Of a DNA stretch of 22,124 bases, positions 11,107 through 19,705 are shown one piece after another. Numbering within the stretch: the first letter of the stretch is position 1; the number at the start of each line of letters is the position of its first letter. Source of the stretch: Saccoglossus kowalevskii (taxonomy: Eukaryota; Hemichordata; Enteropneusta; Harrimaniidae); the NCBI RefSeq assembly GCF_000003605.2, contig NW_003142811.1, positions 142,105 to 164,228 on the forward strand, given 5' to 3'. The notes beneath the pieces are model-generated. The model did not search any database and had not been told where the DNA came from. It saw nothing but the letters and a program-made list of their open reading frames with translations. A program made the translations under genes and the position numbers.

Positions 11107-11578
11107 TTTACAAGAGTATGGCTGCCTGTTGAATTATCAAAGCCCGGCGCTCAATTTCTTCACGAAACGACATAAAGACGTGTGTAGCATATTTGATTGC
11201 AAAATCGATTTGAATTGGTAAGTCACATTGAACGAGGAAGTTAAAAAATTCCACCTTGCCAACTCCATCGGATACACTGAATGAGCGGAAAATAAAATTC
11301 CCCATCTCACGAGGTACATTTTATTTTCATACCAGTTAAACCGAAAGAAACTGAGAAATGTAACCCGGCACCTAGCGTTCTGTGAGCCTATTAAACAAGG
11401 TCCAATGATTGACCCCATCAAAGGGCTTTTGGTATATCTAGGAAACAAATACATGACTTCCACGGGAATTGTAGTGCCTAATAATTTCCTTCAGAGCAAA
11501 TCATTTCCTGATGTTCAAATGTCCAGACTTAGTAATAGTGATCCACTACCAAAGTATGATGCAAATCAGCTTTTTTAA
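11039..11578 (+). pseudogene. Broken protein-like frame of unknown family
   Basis: One frame stays open from 11039 to TAA at 11576 except for two stops, TAA at 11219 and TGA at 11282. The last piece, 11285-11575, is 97 codons without a Met start and reads like genuine protein: IPHLTRYILFSYQLNRKK, NVTRHLAFCEPIKQGPMID, GLLVYLGNKYMTSTGIVVP, then a Ser/Pro/Asp-rich tail. The middle piece is VTLNEEVKKFHLANSIGY. The segment is richer in G+C than its flanks. The antisense strand is also open at 11137-11463 (108 codons), but its composition is less protein-like. I cannot name the family; a decayed transposon protein or a processed pseudogene are both possible. GGTAAGT at 11217-11223 looks like a splice donor, so an exon ending there is an alternative to a stop mutation. 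Confidence 0.4.
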
Positions 11579-12534
11579 ATAATTTAGCAACAACCAATTT
11601 ATGTAATGTTTATTTTAAAAGTTTATTTACACAGACTTGAATTACATATTAAATGGCCGACATTTTGTCGTTTTGAATATTGACATTGTTCCAATATGTC
11701 ATATGTTTTATGTATGTCACATAACTTACTCTCATTAGATGCCAATACTCACAATACAATTGTTTTTTATTCTATCCATGTCATAGGAAGTTGCTCAGTA
11801 TCAAAACCTCTTCAAAATAGAATCGTTGTCGAGACATTTGATCATTTAATTTTAAATTACGAATGTAACTGGCGGTGCATGAATGTCTCGCAATTGGGAA
11901 GATGATATTGCTTGTAATACAAGTGCATTTACCTTCAACTGAACGATGTCCTGTACGTTCCATAATGAGCTGTTTATCTATACTAGTTTCATACAGTGTA
12001 GTAGCTGCTGTAGCTCGTAAACTGGTTGGAAAATTCCCACCTATCCCGCTACTTTAAATAACTCTGATACAACCAGTTTCTAGTGGCCTAGTGGTTGTTT
12101 GCTAAATCATATTTTGGACGACTCTAGTTTTATGAGACTTGCATCGCTTGAAAAGCGAATAGCACATAATCTGTAGAACTATTAACATTATAATCTCTTC
12201 AACGATTAAGTCTTGACAATTTCATTAAAACAATGAAAAAAACTTTAATAGAGAGTCCAACACCTAACTAATTGTACTGAATAAAATACGGATACTGGCG
12301 TTATATAAATTTGTTTGATTGACTCGCGATATTGAATATGACATGGCTAATAATTATTCTAGTCTGCTGTTAATAAATCACAAAATCACTTCACTTTCAA
12401 CGTTTTGAGCACTAACTCTGTACACATTATGACACTCACCTACGTAACGTACGAACGTTGTACACTGTAATCTACATCAGTCTATCTTGCGCTTACTGAG
12501 ATTAATAAATGAATATCACTAAGAAATGGTAATC
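11579..12534. other. AT-rich stretch without recognised features
   Basis: Short overlapping open frames at 11696-12057 on both strands carry no motifs and look like chance. No RNA gene or clear repeat is seen. Confidence 0.45.
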
Positions 12535-13110
12535 ACACTGCCTGCTACGTGTGTTAATATATCTGGCGATATATCAGTTATTTAAATATTTTATACATTG
12601 TATACATTTCCAATGAACTTTGACATCATATATATCTGCACGTAGTATTTGGGTCAATGATCACTGCATTATGGGTTCAAGTCTAAAGAAATAATGCGAC
12701 AGTATGCGTAAAAATGCACACACAAATCTAGTGATATTTTACATGCATTGACAATTTTATCCCATAGCATTACACAATAAAATACTTTCATTATATAGAT
12801 GACCAACACATGTTATATTGCTCGCGATTTTTTTTCGCCAAAAAAATAGAACACTTCTGAATACCATTAAGGTAAATTTACTAATCGAAGTAGGCAATTT
12901 ATTATTACTGTATTTTGCAAAACAACCATTATTTCTGTTTAACTGTTATATGACCTACTGATGCGAATTATACTAACTCTACGACTTCTATTGTACTGTT
13001 CCGTACCTTGAAGTAATTAGCAATGCAAATGTGTTGTAATTAGCGGGTTTCATGTCAAAATAGTCCATATGCATTATAGCGAAATCTTTATAAAGTGAAA
13101 ACACACTAGA
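12535..13110 (+). repeat. Interspersed repeat family R, copy 3 (long form)
   Basis: The core at 12535-12828 begins CACTGCCTGCTACGTGTGTT and contains ATCTGCACGTAGTATTTGGG, TCAATGATCACTG and GTATGCGTAAAAATGCACAC. It ends near CCAACACATGTTAT. The 3' half continues in register with copy 1 (GAATTATACTAACTCTACGA near 12965, CATATGC near 13068) to about 13110. Just after the core, this copy has ATTGCTCGCG where copy 1 has its reverse complement CGCGAGCAAT, hinting at an inverted segment or a palindromic junction. Confidence 0.6.
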
Positions 13111-13898
13111 TATTGTGAATGTAATAAATAAGAAATAAATTTAAATTACAAAAATACAACTATCTCTTTGTTTCTAAATATATGAAAGCAAATTCAAAAG
13201 CCGCAAATATGCAAATAAAATTAATGAACATCTTGATTTTTAAAGATTATGGTCGAGCATATACATATAATTATTTGACTGAGAGGGAAACCATCATTTA
13301 CGCAGACTACTTACATTCAGTTTTCCACTGGCTTCCAAATTGTGTACAATGTGTATAAAGTTCTCAATAACATTTTATCAAATGAAACTTTTAAATCAAT
13401 GCTAAATGTTTGTTATACCATTAAGTCTTGGAGGGCGTACCAATAGTACCAGTTCGTCTGTAGAAATTATTGCATTATACCCATGTCAAAAAATAATCTT
13501 TGACAATTTCATGAAATTAATAATTACATTGACAAATTTATATATGGTATTGTATATTATATGCTTTCATAACACAGTTATAATGTTTAATGTGCGTGAT
13601 TGTTGGGATTGTGTCAAATTTAGCTACGGAATTAAAATCGTAGAGACGACCATGAGCGATTTGAGTTTGTGTTATATATTTTTATTTATATTCAAATTTG
13701 AAACTTATTTTTATTACATAATATTGCATCATGTATCGTCCATGCATGTATGAAGATACAAACCAGCATACACTCATCTAATTATTTGTTTAATGTTGAT
13801 GTTTACATATTATTTGTGCAGCAGATATGGTACGTGAAGCTTCAGGTACACTATTTGAATAATTTATATAAAAATACTGCCATCATCACATTCTTTTC
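13111..13898. other. Very AT-rich stretch, no supported gene
   Basis: Two overlapping plus-strand frames, 13406-13753 (115 codons) and 13750-13995, are hydrophobic only because TTT, TTA and ATA codons dominate AT-rich DNA. There is no family resemblance. Confidence 0.5.
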
Positions 13899-13945
13899 GA
13901 GGGACAATAGGGGATGGTCAGAAAAATGTTGGGGTCTTGTCCCTC
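13899..13945. repeat. Inverted repeat with 9-bp perfect arms
   Basis: GAGGGACAA at 13899-13907 and TTGTCCCTC at 13937-13945 enclose a 29-base G-rich loop (AGGGGATGG and GTTGGGGTC). It is followed by an unexplained block at about 13990-14140 with higher G+C. In one frame that block is open for 49 codons ending at TGA near 14141 (PGNMLPNLLTKVFDARKV, then MPPICKMSCRRFC). It may be an eroded repeat, but I cannot assign it. Confidence 0.45.
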
Positions 13946-14246
13946 AAAAAATAATCAAACTAAAACTCTTTGTCTCAGCAAAATGCAATAAATAGCGTTC
14001 ACGAGGGCCTATATTTCAAAGTTTTTTTTCCGGGTAACATGCTCCCAAACCTCCTTACTAAAGTCTTCGACGCGAGGAAAGTTGAGCAGATGCCGCCCAT
14101 CTGCAAAATGTCATGCCGCCGCTTCTGCACAACAAAGTCATGACTATACTGCAAATATATCCAGCAACGACCTTATAGGTTTGGAGCACGAGTCATATAC
14201 AACCCAATATGTATTTGACTGTTAAGGAAATGTAAATATTTATTTT

Positions 14247-14493
14247 CACACTGCTAGCTACGCGTGTTGTTAATCTGATGCTGAATCAGCTACTTCAATA
14301 CATTGGCTCTCATGTGTTTACATTTTGAGTGACCTCTGACATCAAGCATATCCGCACGTAGTATTGGGTCAATGACCGCTAGATATTGTGATCTAGCTCT
14401 ACGTAAATTATGTCGCGGTATTTGGTGATCTTTTACCTGAAATAACCAGTTTAACTCCGTAGTTGTACAAAATAAAATATCTTCAACATATTA
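14247..14493 (+). repeat. Interspersed repeat family R, copy 4 (short form)
   Basis: Begins CACACTGCTAGCTACGCG and contains CTACTTCAATACATTGGCTC, ACATTTTGAGTGACC, CCGCACGTAGTATTGGGTCA and TGTCGCGGTATTTGG. It is lost near 14493, after ACAAAATAAAATATCTTCAA, which matches the same point in copy 3 (ACAATAAAATACTTTCA). It lacks the extended 3' half. Confidence 0.6.
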
Positions 14494-14650
14494 ACATTTA
14501 ACTAGCTGTACATAGCCACTGAACAGTGTATTGTAAGTGATAGGGGCGCTACATACATCCATTTGATTGATCGAGCTTCCAAGAGAAATTGCTAACAGTA
14601 ATAACAGTATAAAGTAAAAAAATGTACAATTCGAATGCAATAAATTGTCT

Positions 14651-14789
14651 TAAAGCGGTGGAGTTGTCACCTACGCATGCGTCAGGTGCCAAGCGTCTAC
14701 CCATGAACCTTTGCGTTCTTAGCGTGTGTTGTTTTCGTCGGTTGGGACTCAATTCCCGCGCATGCACAGGTGGCGACCCTCACGCTTTA
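14651..14789. mobile_element. 139-bp element with imperfect terminal inverted repeats (MITE-like)
   Basis: The left end reads TAAAGCG, then GTTGTCACCT, then GCATGCG. The reverse complement of the right end reads TAAAGCG, then GGTCGCCACCT, then GCATGCG, in the same order and almost the same spacing over about 30 bp. The interior is G+C-richer than the surroundings. An ACGCATGCGT palindrome sits in the left arm at 14673-14682. Size and structure fit a miniature inverted-repeat transposable element. The superfamily is unclear because the target duplication is not obvious (TTA or TA are possible). The open frames called across it on both strands are by-products of the inverted repeat. Confidence 0.5.
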
Positions 14790-15464
14790 GATAGTAATAA
14801 CTGTTGTGTTATACTTGTTTATTAATAATTACAAAAAGGCTAAATTAATCTATCAAAATATTTCTATTTTTAACGCATCTAATCGTTTGAGTATTATTAG
14901 AAAATACGCATAATGTAAAACGGTAAATGACAATGTACAACAATCGCATTTTTATAAAGTACAAAATGAAGCTTTTCATTTTTAATTACGATTAACCCAT
15001 TTTATCCAGATATTATGTTTTTAAGACGGGAATATCAAGTATTATCACAACACTGTCGTTTTACGTTACTTAAGTTCTGTTGGTTTATAATGAGAGAAAA
15101 TGAGAGGAAACTATATTTATGTTGTACGCACTAGTGTTTATCTATGATGCGTGATCGCGACTTTTAGGCAATCTCGGTGTTAAACTGCCCTTCCTGAATA
15201 CAGATGCAGACACAGGAACACATACACACGCAAACACAGGATTCACGAAAACACTCACGGCAAAGCGCATCGATAATATAAGCAATTGTGCTCCTAAAGA
15301 AATTTACGAGAATGAAAGATGGAAATAAATATGTTAATTCACCAAGTTATAGAAGTTAAGTTATAGAAAGCTTTGCCTAATTTCGATCAGTTTCATCGGC
15401 GGACATCTTTTATTCTCATTAATCAAATTGTGTTTTATTGCTGTTAAAATAAGAACATGAAGAA
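14790..15464. other. AT-rich stretch, nothing recognised
   Basis: Only a short duplicated AAGTTATAGAA (15343-15368) and a CACA-rich patch (15208-15240) stand out. Confidence 0.45.
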
Positions 15465-15511
15465 TCTGAAAACAATACAATTTTACCCCGGGGGAAATTA
15501 TTGTTTTCAGA
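15465..15511. repeat. Near-perfect 47-base hairpin with 13-bp arms
   Basis: TCTGAAAACAATA at 15465-15477 is the exact reverse complement of 15499-15511. Inside, ATTT pairs with AAAT and CCCC with GGGG, so almost every base is self-complementary, with a single bulged C and a TA on the left side. It is much stronger than expected from random AT-rich DNA. It is too short for a typical animal pre-miRNA; a transposon end or replication-slippage palindrome is more likely. Confidence 0.65.
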
Positions 15512-15589
15512 ATTGGTTAGGACAAGTGACAGTTCCCAAATGTAATGTCACCCGTGTGTCTTATGATATTTGCCTTGTGTTTTTTGTCT

Positions 15590-15927
15590 TAGGGATGTGA
15601 ATTGTCTATAAACCATATATTTTGAAGTAGGTGTCATGGTAGTCTCTGTGATCATCTAACAAACTCTGATGTTGAGCCCGAGCAATTTTCTCCCGAGAAT
15701 CACTTGGTTTTCCCGTTGACCCTGGGGTATTCTCGCCAGAATAAAGGTTTACTTTTTATGGGCAACACAAGGTAATAATTTAACTCGGGTTAATACATTA
15801 TATTACATAAATTATGATAGGTACCAGTCTTCTGAAATTCTGCCATGTGTATATGCATATTAATGAGGTCACATGATTATTACATTTTATAAAAAAACAA
15901 AATACCACTGGTATTGTTTCATCCCTA
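15590..15927. mobile_element. 338-bp hAT-like non-autonomous transposon
   Basis: The left end is TAGGGATGTGAATTG. The right end, read on the minus strand, is TAGGGATGAAACAATACCAG, with an internal palindrome AATACCACTGGTATT at 15901-15915. Ends of the form TAGGGATG followed by an AACGATACCAG-type sequence are typical of animal hAT elements (established knowledge, from memory). There is no transposase inside, so it would depend on one elsewhere. The flanks do not show a clear 8-bp target duplication: the left 8 bases are TTTTGTCT and the right 8 are ACAGACTA. That weakens the call or points to age. Confidence 0.45.
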
Positions 15928-18261
15928 ACAGACTAATCATAAAAAACGTGTGTATTCGCAAACTGCATGTTGAATAATGACAATATCATACACCAACGTT
16001 TTGCTGCAGCAACTATTCTTGGCAAAAACATAACTTTGAACTTCCCAGTTATCACAGTTGTCGTAAATAAATTCACATGCATTAGTTATTAATTATGGTA
16101 CACTATTTTGTCGACATTTTTGGATAACAATTTTGTTTAGTAATTTTTATATCAATTTCTGTCATATTAAAGTGTATAATGACATATTTTGACTATATGT
16201 CTGATTGTAAATATATACATTGTGGGGAATATTGCAATAACTAGAAACGAGCATGAAGCAAATAACAAAAATGTGTAATACTAGTTAACACACAACTATG
16301 GCTTACAAAATGTAAGTTTGACGTCACACTATGAAAATGAATGTGAATGAAAACAGGAAATACATTTCCATCGAGGTTTTAAAAAACAAATGTGGCTAAA
16401 ATTTGTATTAGAATTTCAGTTTGTTGCGCTGCTCAGAAATAAATAAAAACACTTTAAATAATCTACAGTAATCATTATGAAAGTTACATTTATCAATGTA
16501 TATTGCAGTTTTGTTTTAGCCGGTAATTTCGATCTGCAGCAACACTGTTTTTATTCTGCTCCATAAAACCCTTGTTATATTCAAGATTGGTGTAAAAACT
16601 CTTTTGTCTATATTGAGTGCTTTGGTAAAGGAAATTCACAGCAATGCTTTGATTTGCAGAGGACAATATTGTTTGTGCAACTAATGTAACTAGAGGCAAT
16701 ACAGACAGGGTCTAAATCGAATATTGCAGAACTCAGTTAAGTCACTCGGTAGCTACCAAATGCAAATAGTAATGATGATGGCGATTTTTGGTCGTTACGA
16801 GACAATATAACGTGCTCAGCAAACAGTTGTACGTGACACATCTACATTTCATTTTGAGACCTCAACGTTTCATTGAAATTGGTCGATGCTAAAAAGCAGA
16901 AGAAGGGGAAACAAACTTATGATCATTCAAGCCAGTATTCTAATGAGAATCGCGACGATAATGGATATTACAACCTCTCTACGCATTAGTACAAAAAATT
17001 TATCTAATTCATGTGCATGTACATTTTCGTATTTTGTGAATATTGAACATTTAATATTCGGAAACCGTTTACCTTGTGGATAATCGTGATAGTAACTTTT
17101 CTTCCAGCTTCCAATTAACATTTGCGTTCTTATGCGGACATGTACGATGTAAACCATTGTCAGTAATCGGTATTCCACTTACATGAACTGACCTAAACAT
17201 AATCGCTATATATAATACAGGAAATGTAAGCATAAATAACATTTCTCCAAGAGACTTGTTAGTTGGAGCGAATTACGCTGGGCGAGAAGAACAGGCACTG
17301 TGCCATTTTGTTGACAAACTGGTGATAAATATTTGTTCACAACAACAAACTTATCCGATATTAGTTCGATGTAATTTTGAATTTGTTAGCACGTTTTCAA
17401 AATGCAGTCCTATTTGATGCTTACTGAGATCAACGCATCAAAGGTTGTGGACAAATTATTCCATTTGAATATCTATATGTTTTATTGCGATGTAATGTAC
17501 TGCACTGTGCCATAGCAAAATCGGCATTTATCCAAATCATGAAAGCTAACATACAGACAATTGGAAACCATATTACACATGTGTGTAGCCAATATTTGTT
17601 TTCAATTCGTTTGACATTGTGGGTACGTGGCACAGTACATAAATATATCGATAATGCACACTCTTTTGTAAGACAATAATACACCAATTCGCTTGTTCAC
17701 ATCAAAATCTATCTAGCGACAAACAATAACTTTATTTAAATTTTACTCGATAATTATATATATTATCATTGTACATAAGTACATACTGATGGAAATTAAC
17801 ACTATGAGTACAATTATTAAATTAATAGAATATCATTGCCCAATATTTAACTTAATGAAAATTATTCAGGTTAAACAATGTAAAAAAATTGCGTTTTATC
17901 AGTATTATCACAAGTGTTGGTGTATCAATTGCTATTGACATACTGGTTTACTGTAATTGATCTTGCCAGTGAAGGTTAGTTCTAGCATCTTGCTGACTTA
18001 GATTTTATAAACTACATTACCTGCAACTTGTGGTCGAAATCGAAAGATCAGTCGACTCATAAGAACGCTTTTGTGGGTATCGGCAGAAACAGTTGTGTCT
18101 AGTCAATAGAAAATATTGAAATTACTAGACAGTATACGATTGTACGATACAGTATTGTATCGATGATTTAGGAAGGTAATATATTTTGAGTAAATCTAAG
18201 ATACATCGTGTTTGATTTTTTTGTGATTTTTCACGCATAAAAAACATCGGTATTTGGGGTT
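15928..18261. other. Long AT-rich stretch without a supported gene
   Basis: Holds an exact TGACGTCA at 16319-16326. Short open frames on both strands (16493-16699, 16886-17178 and 17430-17687) overlap each other antisense and lack motifs. The minus frame 17430-17687 has one hydrophobic run (CVIWFPIVCMLAFMIW) that could mimic a membrane segment, but nothing else supports a gene. Confidence 0.45.
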
Positions 18262-18284
18262 AGTCTAGAGAGTTGCTCTCGACT
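18262..18284. repeat. Small hairpin around GAGAGTTGCTCTC
   Basis: AGTC-TA-GAGAG, loop TTG, then CTCTC-GACT gives nine paired bases with a two-base bulge. It sits about 480 bp left of the transposase relic; any link is speculative. Confidence 0.45.
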
Positions 18285-18541
18285 CCCAGCTGCTCCACGA
18301 TGGTGATTTTTGACATAGGTATTCTCTGATAGCTGCTAATGAAATAATGCAAACATAGTTTGTTTATCACTTCGACTTTAAACAATACGACAAAACTCTC
18401 CCGTTTGTGAACTCTGACACGCAGCGGTAGATGAACAGCGAAACTGAATTCAAACTTTTTATAGTATCTCTAAGTAACGAGAGCATCATTACTGTGGCCT
18501 TATTTCGGTTTCTCCAAAAATACTACCACTGTATTTGCACA

Positions 18542-18557
18542 GTGATCACGTGATCAC
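18542..18557. promoter_or_regulatory. Perfect 16-bp palindrome with E-box centre
   Basis: GTGATCACGTGATCAC is identical to its reverse complement. The centre is CACGTG, the canonical E-box bound by bHLH-type factors, flanked by two GATC. There is no loop, so it is a binding-site or cruciform type of palindrome rather than an RNA hairpin. Function is inference. Confidence 0.4.
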
Positions 18558-18740
18558 ACGGTTCTCTTTTTTGGTGGAATGTTTATTTCATATTATTTGA
18601 AAGATAAGCTTTCTCAAAATATGCAACTTGTTGGGATTTCAAGAATATGTTACTTCAGGAATGTGCTATGCAATTTCAATATCAATGACCTCTACTACAT
18701 TCTTAATCCATCAAATATTATTGTATTTCAAATTACTTAC

Positions 18741-18983
18741 CTTGCGAATGGACGAATGACTGATGTGTGGTGCGGGGGAGCATTGTTGGGACCGTTCGAG
18801 CAAACGGCACAGTGGTACGCTACCGTGGCCTCGCATAACGCTACGCTAGAATGTGATGCCTATCCTTCGATCGCCAATGTAGTCGACTGTACAGGGGTGC
18901 GTATCGGGGTACATGTACATAATCGTATCGTCACCCCATCTTATGAGTGTTTTCAACCCATGAACGTAGATGTCATTGAATAA
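18741..18983 (+). pseudogene. Fragment of PIF/Harbinger transposase (DDE domain, first Asp)
   Basis: This block is clearly richer in G+C than its surroundings. It is open in one plus frame, whose 134-codon extension to 18579 is just AT-rich upstream sequence. The key part is YPSIANVVDCTGVRI followed, 16 residues later, by FQPMNVDVI. PIF/Harbinger transposases (HARBI1-like) have a FP-VVG-VDCTHV-I block with the first catalytic Asp, then a YHSINVQVICD-type strand. From the DCT Asp to the Asn of that strand the spacing here (26 residues) is exactly what I expect. The usual His after DCT is Gly, and the NRKG motif is lost. Nothing matching the second and third catalytic residues follows the TAA at 18981. 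It is a short, dead relic. On the minus strand CAAG/GTAAGT at 18741 would be a fine splice donor, but every minus frame across the block contains a stop. Confidence 0.55.
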
Positions 18984-19585
18984 TGTCCTGTATGTGTAAA
19001 AGTTATTTTCGAAAGAAATATTAGAAGCATAATGAGTGATCGAACATGGCTGAAAAGCTAGTGGGTATTATCTATGCTAGAATCAACAGTGATTTTTAAG
19101 GACAAATATACATAAAAACACCTGCGAGCACCTACAAAAAATAGTTTCCATTGTTTTAGCGGACTCTGGCCTCGGACTGTGACATTTATCTCGGAGTCGC
19201 CGCTGATGAAATACACGTCACTTCTGTTTTTCCACGATCCCGTTTCGTAAATATTGTAGTATTACTCACTACAAAAAGCAGAACAGCGCCCTGAAGGCAT
19301 AATCCCACTTCGTTTATCGTATTTACTTGGATAAATCACTTGGCACATATTAGTTCATCAACACTAGAAGTGCGCTACTAGATGGAATGCTGCGACCGAG
19401 CGCAATTTGGTGAAAAGCAGACGACGGTGTCCTAACATAATCGACATTGCATTTACATGTTTTGAAATGAATTGCTCGAAATTCTCAAACGCAAGTTATT
19501 TGATCACTCTTCGGATAAAAATGTCAGAGTGTCGTGGAAGTGACTGAAATTACTTTCTCACTAAAGCACACCTTGTATTCACAAG
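18984..19585. other. Mixed-composition stretch with a possible hairpin at 19158-19205
   Basis: AGCGGACTC at 19158-19166 and GGAGTCGCCGCT at 19194-19205 are imperfect reverse complements around ACATTTATC, within a CpG-richer patch. It looks like part of a repeat, but I cannot assign it. No gene is seen. Confidence 0.4.
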
Positions 19586-19705
19586 TCACACAGCTTTAGA
19601 TCGTTTTCGGTTAGTATCAGCGTGGAACTCGTAGAGATGATTACTGTGTAGAACGCGCCGCTGCGACACCGGCTGCGACGTTTCAGTGGCAGCTTTGCCG
19701 TACAT
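19586..19705 (-). CDS. Possible small ORF or first exon in a CpG-rich patch
   Basis: On the minus strand ATG at 19705-19703 opens a 39-codon frame ending in TGA at 19588-19586. It reads MYGKAATETSQPVSQRR, VLHSNHLYEF, HADTNRKRSKAV. Residue use is balanced and unlike that of AT-rich chance frames. The ATG has A at -3, as favoured in animals. CpG is locally frequent (GCGCCGCTGCGACACCGG), and an exact TGACGTCA lies about 170 bp upstream at 19873-19880. I know no family for it. It could be a micropeptide, a 5' coding exon, or chance in a CpG-rich repeat such as the duplicated GCTGCGAC here. Confidence 0.25.
   Translation of the reverse strand: MYGKAATETSQPVSQRRVLHSNHLYEFHADTNRKRSKAV

Noticed and set aside
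13406..13753. 115-codon hydrophobic frame that could pass for a membrane protein
   Set aside because: Phe, Ile, Leu and Tyr arise from the AT-rich codons TTT, ATA, TTA and TAT; no topology or family signal.
18741..18992. Minus-strand exon between CAG acceptor (about 18988) and GTAAGT donor (18740)
   Set aside because: The splice sites look good, but all three minus frames contain stops, and the plus frame matches a Harbinger transposase instead.
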